Shown: positions 26,521 to 34,087 of the stretch, one piece after another
How positions within the stretch are numbered: position 1 is the stretch's first letter
Layout: the number at the start of each line of letters is the position of its first letter
DNA from: Desertibaculum subflavum
GTDB taxonomy: Bacteria > Pseudomonadota > Alphaproteobacteria > Ferrovibrionales > Ferrovibrionaceae
NCBI GenBank assembly: GCA_003576705.1
Contig: QOZS01000015.1
Span: forward strand, 44,840 to 108,839
Direction: 5' to 3'
Length of the DNA: 64,000 bases
The notes under the pieces: model-generated
Told to the model about the DNA's origin: nothing
Seen by the model: only the letters and a program-made list of their open reading frames with translations
The model's database searches: none
Translations under genes and position numbers: made by a program

Positions 26521-26607
26521 GGGGTGCAGCGCAGCGCTGCGCTGCACCCCTGCCCGTCGGCGAGACCGGGGTAGCAAGGGCAAGGGCGGCCGGGGCGGAG
26601 GGGGATC
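26521..26607. repeat. palindromic leader module, copy 2 (perfect 30-bp palindrome)
   Basis: GGGGTGCAGCGCAGC at 26521-26535 is followed directly by its exact inverse complement to 26550, a perfect 30-bp palindrome with no loop, 20 bases before the parB start codon. The following 57 bases match copy 1 at 23155. Candidate operator or partition-type binding site for the ParB-like protein. Confidence 0.8.
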
Positions 26608-27262
26608 GCCCGGCCTGCACAAGCGAACTGGGGTCCATCTGACAGTCGGCCTCAGGCGTCGCGCGGAAGGTCGGGGAAGCCGCCGCGGCCGGTCCCGGCG
26701 CAGCCGGGACTTTACCCTTGCCCGCGCGAGGGCGGAGCCCTTAGGCGCGGCACGCAGCGGACGCTTCAGAACGCCGGGCACAAAACCGCGGTTGCAATTG
26801 CGCGAGTGCAAGCTTGGATCAGTTTACCTACTGGTTGGGCGAACTCGGCGGCCGTCAATGGTACCGCGATTTCGTAGCTCAGAATGCTGGTGGACGCAGT
26901 CTTGAGCGAACCACGCTCCCGCGCCATTTCCCTGCTTGCAGGGAAAATAACAGGGAATTCTCCGAAATCTGGCCGTTCGGGCGCGGTATAGCGGCCCTCA
27001 AATGGCTGAAATCCCGGGCCTTGCCGGCGCAATTCCCTGCGAAGAGAACAGGGATTGTTTTTACGGTTTCAGGGAGTCGATTCCCAATTCTGCGGCCAAG
27101 CAGGGAATCGTGGTGGTTGCAGGGATTCGGCCTGTCAGGCCGTTCGCGTTTTGGCGGCGCGCCTAACGTCCACCGCAGCCCGACATCATCCCCCGGCTCG
27201 CAGATCTCACCGGGACGCGAGATCATGTCCGGACTCGTCCGGAACCAAGGATCGATCGGCGT
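26608..27262. other. non-coding stretch with second copy of the CAGGGAA repeat
   Basis: No gene is supported. From about 26895 to 27120 it repeats, in order, the AGCGAACCACGCTC, TTCCCTG/CAGGGAA and CAGGGAATCGTGG blocks seen at 1535-1690. The copies have diverged and differ in spacing. Confidence 0.5.
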
Positions 27263-27745
27263 TCACAACCGGCCCAAGTCCTCGATCGCGTCGATCACGA
27301 GACCGGTGCCGACGGCGATCATCAAGAGGTCCGCGGCGACCCGGACATAGCGATAGCCGGCGGGCGGCGGGCGCAGCTTGATCACCAGCTCGTGCGGCAG
27401 ATCGTAGGAGATGACGTCGCGCGGCAGCGGGTGACCGACTGCCCACTTCTTTGCCTGGCCGGGCGGCAGGCAACCGTTGCTTTTCTTGGCGAGGCCGGGC
27501 GGGCAGCCGCGGGCGTTGAAATAGTCACGCACGGCAAGGCGATCACCGCCACCGAAGCGGATATCGACGTCGATGTTGATGTCACCGCCCTTGGGCCCGC
27601 CACCTTTGTTGCCAGCGCCGCCTTTGCCCCTGCCGCCGCCCGCCCAATCGGGCTTGTCGGCGAAGGCCGGATTGGCGGCCGGCATCAGGCCGGCCAGCGC
27701 CAGGGCGCCGGCGCAGGCCCGTCGGGCGGAAAGTCGTACTCGCAT
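27263..27745 (-). CDS. RcnB/CigR-like periplasmic protein
   Basis: A 160-aa exported protein (signal peptide about residues 1-29, ending AFA). A Gly/Lys-rich linker is followed by CPPGLAKK..GCLPPGQAKKW and a final hydrophobic segment with YRYVRV..D..MIAVGTG.VID, the pattern of the RcnB family, which includes periplasmic proteins linked to nickel/cobalt homeostasis and CigR-type regulators. Start ATG 27745 was chosen for the signal peptide. Metal link is family-based inference. Confidence 0.8.
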   Translation of the reverse strand: MRVRLSARRACAGALALAGLMPAANPAFADKPDWAGGGRGKGGAGNKGGGPKGGDINIDVDIRFGGGDRLAVRDYFNARGCPPGLAKKSNGCLPPGQAKKWAVGHPLPRDVISYDLPHELVIKLRPPPAGYRYVRVAADLLMIAVGTGLVIDAIEDLGRL

Positions 27746-27821
27746 GTCGCCTCCGGGGGTGGGGTCGCGATGGCGCAGATCAACGCGCATATCCGTGCCG
27801 GTTCGTTGTGGCGCTCCGACG

Positions 27822-28292
27822 TCAGCTGCGCCCCTCAATGTGACGAAGAAGCGCTTCGCCCGGCTTCCCGTCCACCACAAGGGAATTTTGTCTCTGGTAC
27901 AGCTCGATGGCGTTGCGAGTTCGCGGGCCAAGAATCCCATCGGCTGTTCCGACGTCGTAGCCGCGTGCAGCCAGCGCAGTCTGGGTCCGGTAGACGAGAT
28001 CGTTGCCACGTGCAGTTTGCGATGGCTGAGTCGACGCGCTGTCCCTCCTCCAGGCCGGCTTGCCGAGGTTGACATCACTGGAATCAGTCACGGCGCCCGT
28101 GACGCCGCCCACGGCAGCACCCAGTGCCGCACCCTCCAGCAGGGAGAGACCCGTCACTGCACCCAGAGCCAAGCCGGCAGCCGCACCAATTCCGGCACCC
28201 GATATGGCGCGGTCGTCGGCGCGGTCGCCGCAGGCGACAACGCCTAGGATCGGGACCGCAAACAGAAGCTGACGGAACAACTCCGCACGCAT
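27822..28292 (-). CDS. peptidoglycan-binding protein with glycine-zipper segment (lipoprotein)
   Basis: A protein of about 156 aa. The N-terminal signal ends near LGVVAC, giving a possible lipobox. A Gly/Ala-rich zipper (GAGIGAAAGLALGAV) follows, and the C-terminal 65 residues are a PG_binding_1-like domain (TQTALAARGYDVGTADGILG.RTRNAIELYQ). It probably sits in the periplasm or outer membrane bound to murein. Confidence 0.8.
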   Translation of the reverse strand: MRAELFRQLLFAVPILGVVACGDRADDRAISGAGIGAAAGLALGAVTGLSLLEGAALGAAVGGVTGAVTDSSDVNLGKPAWRRDSASTQPSQTARGNDLVYRTQTALAARGYDVGTADGILGPRTRNAIELYQRQNSLVVDGKPGEALLRHIEGRS

Positions 28293-28778
28293 GCCCTGAC
28301 CTCCTCGTGCCACGCAAAGCGCTCGCCTCCGGAGCGCCTGCATCCGACGTCATGCTCGCGCAGCGAGCCGCACCCCATCGCGCCAAGTCTGGCGGTGCGG
28401 CGTTGAGCAGCCGTTAAGTTTTCTTACGTTTTTATCTAATTTCGATTTTTAGGACGGCGACAGATCCTGTACGGCACCTGAGCGGTCGGCTCCTTTGTAC
28501 GGCACAGCAGTTCTGGCAGATGATCGCACTTGTCGTCGCGCCCCCAACATATGGATGGGCCGGAATACAAGAACTGCGGCACCGCATGCCTTATGCCAAG
28601 CCTCACAGCGAGTGGTGACGCGGCGGGTATCGATGTGACCTGGCGCCGAGCGCGACCCAGCGATACCGCCCATCCCTAGGACAGCCGTCTATTCTTGACT
28701 TACCGGGCCCGTCTCCGCATTCCCGCGAAATGCGGGAACCACGACGGCTCGGCGTCAAGTCACGTGGCCCAGCGGCAG
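28293..28778. other. intergenic region with AT-rich patch
   Basis: No gene seen. Bases 28416-28452 form an unusually AT-rich patch in this GC-rich region and could hold a promoter or protein site. The rest shows no repeat or RNA signal I can support. Confidence 0.4.
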
Positions 28779-29069
28779 CTATTCCCGCTTCGGCACCGTA
28801 TACACAACGCGGTTTGCAACACCGTCCTGCTGGACCTCGCAGGTAATGAAGTACGTCGAGGCGCTCTCCTCGATCTCCACGACGGTACCGCAGGGGCTGC
28901 CGATCTCACGAAGCATCTGTGCTAGGTGATCCTTCATGTCGTCTTCGTCGTCCTCGTGGTGGGGATGAGCGTTGACGCTCGCTGATAAGCAGAGTCCCGC
29001 GGTGAAAAGCGCTACCCGAGCTGCCCTCGACACGAACGAGACCGAGCGAATATCTCCGGCTGAGGACAA
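28779..29069 (-). CDS. small exported hypothetical protein
   Basis: A 96-aa protein with an N-terminal signal peptide (ending SVNA), a His/Asp/Glu-rich start of the mature part (HPHHEDDEDD) that might bind metal, and two cysteines (PCGTV, ITCEV) that may form a disulfide. No family recognised. It follows the two anchor proteins and hupE on the same strand with one base between it and the next gene, so it is part of that operon. Confidence 0.65.
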   Translation of the reverse strand: MSSAGDIRSVSFVSRAARVALFTAGLCLSASVNAHPHHEDDEDDMKDHLAQMLREIGSPCGTVVEIEESASTYFITCEVQQDGVANRVVYTVPKRE

Positions 29070-29070
29070 A

Positions 29071-29736
29071 CTACAGCACTCGCTTCATAGCGACGAAATC
29101 GCCTTCGGCGCGGACCGTCACCGTCACCTCCTTGCCGGAACGATTGCGCCAGAACCAGCCGTGATTTCCATCGAATTTGGCCTCAAGCACGCCCTTGTCG
29201 GCCTCCGTGAAGCGCCCCTTCTTGTAGCTGTGCGTGGAGTTGGGCGCGTTGTGCGGCTCGCCATGCATGTCGTAGTTCACGTTGCCGCCACCGGAAACGC
29301 TCCAGGCGTAACTCGCCTTGGCTCCCTTCTTCATATCCAGCTTGATCTCGGCGCCTTCATTCGGCTTCAGCGTCACCGACATCTCCTGAGCGCGTGCCGC
29401 AGGGGCTGTCTTCGCCATGGCGGGACGGATCAACAGTTCTGCGAGAACACTGCCCAGCAGGCCGGAGCGCTTGTCCGAGCCCGCGGGAGTCGGTGCCCGC
29501 CCCTGTTCCCGGTCGAGTGCACGATCGGCCGCCGCCTCCTTGGCCAGCTGGACTTTGATCTCCCCCATTTCGGTGAGGCCAACGAGACGGCCGACACCGG
29601 TCGGGTCGACGCCGTATTCCGCCGGTAGAACGACGCCGATCCCGAGGAGCACGGCGACGCCGACCGCGATGACGCTGGAGCGGAACAGCTGTGCCGGCGT
29701 GGGCAGATCGGACAGGTCGACCTTGACGTTGAACAT
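29071..29736 (-). CDS. membrane-anchored periplasmic protein, HupE-associated (paralogue 1)
   Basis: A 221-aa protein: short cytoplasmic start, one membrane helix (about residues 19-38), and a periplasmic domain ending with a beta-rich module (GAEIKLDMKKGA..Y.W, NYDMHGEP, GNHGWFWRN, VTVRAEG). The same module is found in the neighbour at 29787. Known databases call such proteins transmembrane anchor proteins; they sit beside HupE/UreJ genes. Role is unknown, perhaps metal delivery. His and Trp residues are conserved between the two copies. Confidence 0.75.
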   Translation of the reverse strand: MFNVKVDLSDLPTPAQLFRSSVIAVGVAVLLGIGVVLPAEYGVDPTGVGRLVGLTEMGEIKVQLAKEAAADRALDREQGRAPTPAGSDKRSGLLGSVLAELLIRPAMAKTAPAARAQEMSVTLKPNEGAEIKLDMKKGAKASYAWSVSGGGNVNYDMHGEPHNAPNSTHSYKKGRFTEADKGVLEAKFDGNHGWFWRNRSGKEVTVTVRAEGDFVAMKRVL

Positions 29737-29786
29737 GGACTGGTCTCCGGAGGGATTGGGGTTGGCGCCGGCTGGTGCCGCAGCCC

Positions 29787-30335
29787 TCACAGCATCCGCT
29801 TGAGCTCGCGATACTCGCCTTCGGTTTGGAGGGTTACGGTGACGCTGCGGTCGGTCCGGTTCTTCCAGTACCAGCCGTGCAGCCCGTCGAATGCGGCTTC
29901 AATGGTTCCGGCATCGCGCTCGGCCTGCTGGCCGCTGCCATAGCGATGCGATCCCCCCTGCGCCGGAGGCTCGGGGTCACCATGGGCGTTGAAGTTCACG
30001 CCGCCGCCTTCGGCGGACCAGGTGAAGGCGACCTTGGCGCCGGCGCGCATCGCGAGTTTCACCTCGGCGCTCTGATCGGGCGCGAGCCGGATGGTGAACT
30101 CGTCCCGGCGGCGGCCGGCGCCGAGATCGACCGACATCGTGGCTACGGTCTCCGCGCTCTTGGGCTGCCCGATGCCGTACAGCTGAGGCACCTCCGTCGG
30201 CCGAATGCCGTATTCGCTCGGCAGCACGATCACTACGAGGATGAGTGCGGCCGCTACCATGGCGAACAAGGTAGAACGCAGCAGCCGAGCGCCGCTCGGC
30301 AGCTCGATTTCCGAGGTCGATCGCGGGTCGGACAT
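29787..30335 (-). CDS. membrane-anchored periplasmic protein, HupE-associated (paralogue 2)
   Basis: A protein of about 182 aa (ATG 30335; a start ten residues earlier would overlap hupE by 17 bases). One N-terminal membrane helix followed by LPSEYGI(R)PT and the same C-terminal module as paralogue 1 (AEVKLAMRAGAKVAFTWS, NFNAHGDP, GLHGWYWKNR). The pair probably arose by tandem duplication and may form a complex at the periplasmic face of HupE. Confidence 0.75.
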   Translation of the reverse strand: MSDPRSTSEIELPSGARLLRSTLFAMVAAALILVVIVLPSEYGIRPTEVPQLYGIGQPKSAETVATMSVDLGAGRRRDEFTIRLAPDQSAEVKLAMRAGAKVAFTWSAEGGGVNFNAHGDPEPPAQGGSHRYGSGQQAERDAGTIEAAFDGLHGWYWKNRTDRSVTVTLQTEGEYRELKRML

Positions 30336-30348
30336 GGCCCTCACTCGA

Positions 30349-31077
30349 TCAAGCGGAGACGACATAACCGGTGAGCTGATAGCCGATCAGCACGAAGCCT
30401 GCCGTCATCATGGCGACGTTTGCGGCGTAAGCGTGGCGCAGGAAGCTTGGCGTCCGCCGCCAATAGCCCATGGCGATCAGGATGGCGGCGAGCGCCACCA
30501 GCTGGCCGATCTCGACGCCGACATTGAAAGCGAGCAGGTTCGGCAGGAGGCCGTCGGGCGAGATCTCGTAGTCGAGAATTTTGGTGGCAAGCCCGAGGCC
30601 GTGGACGAGCCCGAACGCGACGGTGGCGAGTTTGGTATCGGGCTGCACGCCGAGCCACCGCTGGAACGCGCCGAGATTGTCGAGCGCCTTGTAGACCACC
30701 GAGAAACCGATGACGGCATCGACCAGATACGCGTTGACGTTCCAGCCGAAGAAAACGCCGAGCAGCATCGTGGTGGAGTGGCCGACGGCGAACAGGCTGA
30801 CATAGACCGCGACGTGCTGCAGCCGGTACAGGAAGAAGATCACGCCGGCCAGGAACAGCAGGTGGTCGTAGCCGGTGACCATGTGCTTGGCGCCGAGATA
30901 GACGAAGGGCAGGAGATGAACGCCGGTGATCTCCTGGATGTAGCCTTTGTCACCCTCGGCGACGGCATGCGCGAAAGCGGCGCCCGCCCAGGCGGGGATC
31001 ATTGCCAGTGTCAGAACGAGCGGCGCCGAGGCGGCGCGAAGCCAAAAGGCACAGCTGCGAGGGGCGAAGGTTCGCAT
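30349..31077 (-). CDS. HupE/UreJ-family metal permease
   Basis: A 242-aa membrane protein with a signal-like first helix (ending AFA) and about six further helices. The HupE/UreJ-type signature GYDHLLFLAGVIFFL and HS.TML, plus AFGLVHGLGLA, are visible. HupE proteins import nickel or cobalt, for example for [NiFe]-hydrogenase. The gene is divergent from a CsoR-family sensor with a candidate operator between them, so metal-regulated expression is likely. A hydrogenase operon lies about 16 kb away. Confidence 0.88.
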   Translation of the reverse strand: MRTFAPRSCAFWLRAASAPLVLTLAMIPAWAGAAFAHAVAEGDKGYIQEITGVHLLPFVYLGAKHMVTGYDHLLFLAGVIFFLYRLQHVAVYVSLFAVGHSTTMLLGVFFGWNVNAYLVDAVIGFSVVYKALDNLGAFQRWLGVQPDTKLATVAFGLVHGLGLATKILDYEISPDGLLPNLLAFNVGVEIGQLVALAAILIAMGYWRRTPSFLRHAYAANVAMMTAGFVLIGYQLTGYVVSA

Positions 31078-31190
31078 CGGAAGATCCGGTCCCGTGGCGC
31101 AATTCAGACAGGACGAGGGAGTTGTCTACCGCCCAGGCATGGCTTGCGGGCGATCGCGGGCGGGAACTGGTGGGTCATTGCGATTGACTA

Positions 31191-31209
31191 TATCCCCTCC
31201 AGGAGGATA
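31191..31209. promoter_or_regulatory. candidate operator for CsoR/RcnR-family sensor
   Basis: TATCCCCTCCAGGAGGATA is an almost perfect dyad with AT-rich ends and a GC-rich centre, as in operators of the CsoR/RcnR/InrS family. It overlaps the ribosome binding region of the sensor gene (start 31218/31224) and lies between it and divergent hupE. Self-binding is inferred. Confidence 0.55.
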
Positions 31210-31217
31210 GGAAAAGA

Positions 31218-31502
31218 GTGAGAATGTCAGAGCCGCACCTGCACGAGACTCACCCGGATATCGCCAAGCGCCTGAAGCGGGCGGAGGGGCACCTGCGCAG
31301 CATCATCGAGATGATCGCCGCCGGGCGGCCTTGCCTCGATCTGGCGCAGCAGCTGCGCGCTGTCGAGAAGGCGATTGGCCAGGCGAAGAAGACGCTGATC
31401 CAGGACCACCTGGACCATTGCCTCGAGCAGGCAGCCGGCCAGGCGCCGCGCGAGCAGCGCCGGTCCCTCGACGAGTTCAAGGAAATCACCAAGTACCTGT
31501 GA
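31218..31502 (+). CDS. CsoR/RcnR-family metal-sensing repressor (InrS-like ligand set)
   Basis: A DUF156 protein of 92-94 aa (GTG 31218 or ATG 31224). The all-helical core RLKRAEGHLRSI.EM and QQLRAVEKAI is typical. Counting from ATG, Cys37, His62 and Cys66 have the C-H-C spacing of CsoR (copper) and InrS (nickel), not the H-C-H-H set of RcnR. A His-rich N-terminus (PHLHETH) favours InrS-type Ni sensing. It is followed by a disrupted rcnA-like efflux gene and is divergent from hupE, so nickel/cobalt control is my preferred reading; copper remains possible. Confidence 0.85.
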   Translation: MRMSEPHLHETHPDIAKRLKRAEGHLRSIIEMIAAGRPCLDLAQQLRAVEKAIGQAKKTLIQDHLDHCLEQAAGQAPREQRRSLDEFKEITKYL

Positions 31503-31509
31503 CGGCCCG

Positions 31510-31648
31510 ATGTCGTCCTTCGCCAGCCTGATCCAGCAGGGCCCTGCCCAGGGTTGGCTGTTCCTGCCGAGCGCGGTGCTGCTCGGCGCGCTGCACGGGC
31601 TCGAGCGGCCTCGCCGCCATCGGCCCGCACCTAGACCCGGAGGCATAG
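31510..31648 (+). pseudogene. remnant of an RcnA/NicO-type nickel-cobalt efflux gene
   Basis: The frame begins seven bases after the sensor stop and encodes an N-terminus ending LFLPSAVLLGALHGLE, which is the conserved start of RcnA-type exporters. The expected continuation (PGHSK...) is missing; the sequence jumps into another frame reading GLAAIGPHLDPEA and stops at 31648. I infer an internal deletion that removed most of the exporter, leaving the sensor without its classical target. Confidence 0.7.
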
Positions 31649-31829
31649 CGACTAGGGCGAGGGTCTCCCCGGCAAGCCGCGCATTTACCACTCGACCCAG
31701 CCTGCAGGCCTCGGGCCGCTCATGATCGTGCCACGGCTGCCGGCGCGTGGCGGATTAGCTTTCTCGGCAATGGAACCTTGCCGCTTGCACGCGCTTCCTT
31801 GATCGAATCCCACCGACGAGGAGACGCAC

Positions 31830-32243
31830 ATGCACGCCCAGGAAATGATCGCCAGCCATCCGCATGTCCGCGGCAGCACCAATGATGCGCTGATCCGCTG
31901 TATCGAGGAATGCTACGACTGCGCCCAGATCTGCACGTCCTGTGCCGACGCTTGCCTCGGTGAAAAGGAGGTGCAGCGGCTTACCCAATGCGTGCGGATG
32001 AACCTCGATTGCGCCGACGTGTGCCTCGCCACCGGCGCGCTAGCTACACGTCGCACTGGGTCTAACGAGCAGCTGATCGCCCGAATGCTGGATTCTTGTG
32101 CCGAGGCCTGCCGTCTCTGCGCCGAGGAATGCGAGAAGCACGCCTCGCAGCATAAGCATTGCCGCATCTGCGCCGATGCTTGCCGGCGCTGCGAGGCAGC
32201 CTGCCAAGGGGCTCGGAGCAGCATCCAAGCGACCCGGCATTGA
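31830..32243 (+). CDS. Csp-like four-helix bundle copper-storage protein
   Basis: A 137-aa protein with about 18 cysteines arranged in helical CxxxC patterns (RCIEECYDCAQICTSCADAC, LDCADVC, SCAEACRLCAEEC, HCRICADACRRC), as in Csp (DUF326) copper-storage proteins. Cysteines line the core of a four-helix bundle and bind many Cu(I). No clear signal peptide, so it may be a cytosolic Csp3-like form. It stands alone on the plus strand in a metal-resistance region. Confidence 0.92.
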   Translation: MHAQEMIASHPHVRGSTNDALIRCIEECYDCAQICTSCADACLGEKEVQRLTQCVRMNLDCADVCLATGALATRRTGSNEQLIARMLDSCAEACRLCAEECEKHASQHKHCRICADACRRCEAACQGARSSIQATRH

Positions 32244-32383
32244 AGGTGCGAGCGGCGACATATCGGGACCTCCAAAGGATCCGAAAACGCGGCTTAGCGA
32301 AAGCGATAGCGCGGAGCGCTCCGAAGGCGATGGCCACCGGGTCGCACCCGCTCTAGGCTCACAGATGACGTGGGAGGTCGAAG

Positions 32384-32695
32384 ATGGCCAGAGGTTACTG
32401 GGTCGCGTTCGCGGACATAAGCGACCCGGAAGGGTATAAGGCCTATATCGCAGAGAACGCGAAGGCATTCCGAAAATATGGCGGACGCTTCCTAACTCGG
32501 GGCGGCAAGTATGAAGCCCCGGAGGGAAAGCCTCGGTCGCGGACGGTCGTTATCGAGTTTCCGACCTATACAGCAGCGTTGGAATGCTACCGGTCCCCAG
32601 AGTACGCGAAGGCGTTGGCGCTGCGGGAGGGCAAGTCTGTAATGGATCTCTCCATCGTAGAGGGCTACGAGGGCCCGCAGCCTACCAATCAGTGA
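32384..32695 (+). CDS. DUF1330 protein
   Basis: A 103-aa protein of the DUF1330 dimeric alpha+beta barrel family: ARGYWVAFADISDPEGY..Y, FRKYGGRFLTRGG.YE.PEGK..SR.VVIEFP(T)Y..A and the YRSPEY motif. Biochemical role is unknown. Start ATG 32384 follows a short GAGG-like site. It shows no operon link to its neighbours. Confidence 0.9.
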   Translation: MARGYWVAFADISDPEGYKAYIAENAKAFRKYGGRFLTRGGKYEAPEGKPRSRTVVIEFPTYTAALECYRSPEYAKALALREGKSVMDLSIVEGYEGPQPTNQ

Positions 32696-32800
32696 CAATC
32701 TCGAGGTTGGCGCTCCCTGGGCGTCATCCCCCCGCGAAGTCGAGTTCCCTCGTCTTTAAATCTGATCCATCGTGCACGCCTCCGGCCGCTTGTCGTCGCG

Positions 32801-33007
32801 CTAGCGCACCAGCCGGGCGCCGTGCCGGAAGAACTTAGACGTGATGTGGTCGGCGCTGACTTCGGCGACCAGCTTCGGCTTGAGCGGTACTGCCTTGCGC
32901 TTCTTGCCTGACCAGCGGTTCACCACGCCGGGGGCACGGCCGGTGACGCCATGTCGCCCCCGAAGAATCGCCACCGGCAAATTCCCCTCGCTCAGATCGG
33001 TCACCAC
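32801..33007 (-). pseudogene. C-terminal fragment of an ATP-dependent DNA ligase
   Basis: A 68-aa frame whose second half (PLKPKLVAEVSADHIT...FRHGARLVR) matches the OB-domain end of LigC/LigD-type ATP-dependent DNA ligases (LVAEV.YDH.....FRHG.RF). The nucleotidyltransferase domain with KxDG is absent, so this is a leftover of a ligase gene rather than an active enzyme. Confidence 0.65.
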
Positions 33008-33166
33008 CCCGAACTCGCTGCGCTGCTTAAGATCTGGCGCGCCAGCGTGGCAGGAGGCGGCCCTCCCTAACGCATCGACCCCATTTCAGTGCCGCGTCGG
33101 CTGCTGCCCTAACCAGTGGCAAGTTAAGAGGTGGAGCTCGAACAGCTGAGGACGGTTATATTTGAC

Positions 33167-33403
33167 TTATCCGCAACAGGCTGATCGCCCCTCGCCGCCC
33201 GCGGCCTGGACAGGCGGGCATGGAATGTTGGCATAGGAGCAATAGACACAGCAATCGCCTTGCTTGGGCCGCAGCAGCGCGCCGCATCCCGGGCAATCCC
33301 AAAAGAACTGGCAGGCATCGGTCGGCATGGTCGAGGCGGCGGACTGCCCACATTGCGGGCACGTGATCGTCGCGGCGAGAGTAACTTCCGCGGCGCCGCT
33401 CAT
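33167..33403 (-). CDS. GDCCVxCSY-type zinc-ribbon protein of mer operons
   Basis: A 78-aa Cys-rich protein: CPQCG, WDCPGCGALLRP and then GDCCVYCSYANIPCPP, a motif set seen in small proteins found in alphaproteobacterial mercury-resistance operons. It likely binds metal through two zinc-ribbon-type Cys pairs. ATG 33403 overlaps the stop of the preceding (frameshifted) gene by four bases, showing that it is the last gene of the merR operon here. Confidence 0.8.
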   Translation of the reverse strand: MSGAAEVTLAATITCPQCGQSAASTMPTDACQFFWDCPGCGALLRPKQGDCCVYCSYANIPCPPVQAAGGEGRSACCG

Positions 33404-33662
33404 GACTGGTCGAGTCCCGCTGCGCGCCTGTTGCTTTCGACGGGCGCGCCGCTCGTGCAACAGGCGGCATGAGCGCCGTCGATCAATGCGGCAGGCAGTC
33501 GGGCCACGCCGTGCTTCCTGACGGGCGCAGACGCGCCAGGTTGGCACACGTCATGCGCCGTCATGTCGCAGGACAGACAGGACAGTCGCCGTACCGTGCA
33601 ACAGTGTCTTCGCACAGTGAGCGGCCGGCGGCGAACATCTCGACCTTCCGCTTCGTTTTCAT
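33400..33662 (-). pseudogene. frameshifted thioredoxin-like mer-operon protein
   Basis: The 5' part starts at 33662 (MKTKRKVEMFAAGRSLCEDT) and stops at 33561. A second frame continues with CLSCDMTAHDV...HGVARLPAALIDGAHAACC and stops at 33400. Joined by a single indel near 33580-33600 they give an ~87-aa thioredoxin/glutaredoxin-like protein typical of these operons. Both ends overlap their neighbours by ATGA (33659-33662 and 33400-33403), which supports the joined gene. In the family two N-terminal cysteines are usual; here one is replaced (AAGRSLC). Confidence 0.75.
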
Positions 33663-34087
33663 GTCCTGATCTCCTCTCGGCTCGCCGGGACACAACTTGC
33701 GCAGACGGCCTCGCTTCGGCGGCGGAACGGCAGGAACGGGGCAAGCATGAAGAGCGCAACCGCCGCATAGGTTGCCGGATCGCTCTCCAACGAAAATCTG
33801 CCGATCATCAACGCGGCGCCAGCGAGCGCTCCGACAGCGAGCGGCTGTACACTGCCCCGGACCCGCGCCGTCCAGGCAAGCGCCAAGATCGAGACGGCGA
33901 CGAACGCTGCCGTTAGTGGCAGCAGATAAGGCGTGTAGTCGACGAATCCGATGCCGAGCGCACCGAGTGCGGCGGAGTAGGCCGGCCAACAGACCGGGCA
34001 GGTCAGCTTGGGCAGAAGACCGAGCGCTGCTGCTGAAACAGTTCCAAGAATGCCGACCGGGCGGCCAACTACGATCTCCTCCATCAT
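33659..34087 (-). CDS. MerC-like mercuric transport membrane protein
   Basis: A 142-aa membrane protein with about four helices. The first helical hairpin holds LTCPVCWPAYSAALGALGIGF, with the CPxCW pair typical of MerC/MerT-type Hg(II) transporters, and a C-terminal Cys pair (CASC) faces the cytoplasm. ATG 34087 overlaps the merR stop by four bases. It imports Hg(II), but no mercuric reductase gene follows in this window. Confidence 0.8.
   Translation of the reverse strand: MMEEIVVGRPVGILGTVSAAALGLLPKLTCPVCWPAYSAALGALGIGFVDYTPYLLPLTAAFVAVSILALAWTARVRGSVQPLAVGALAGAALMIGRFSLESDPATYAAVALFMLAPFLPFRRRSEAVCASCVPASREEIRT

Noticed and set aside
27263..28078. Long form (271 codons) of the RcnB-like gene
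   Set aside because: The added N-terminus overlaps the next gene and has no family similarity; ATG 27745 gives a proper signal peptide.
31510..31725. Treating the 71-codon frame as a functional small gene
   Set aside because: Only the first 30 residues match RcnA; the remainder is out-of-frame sequence, so a remnant is more likely.
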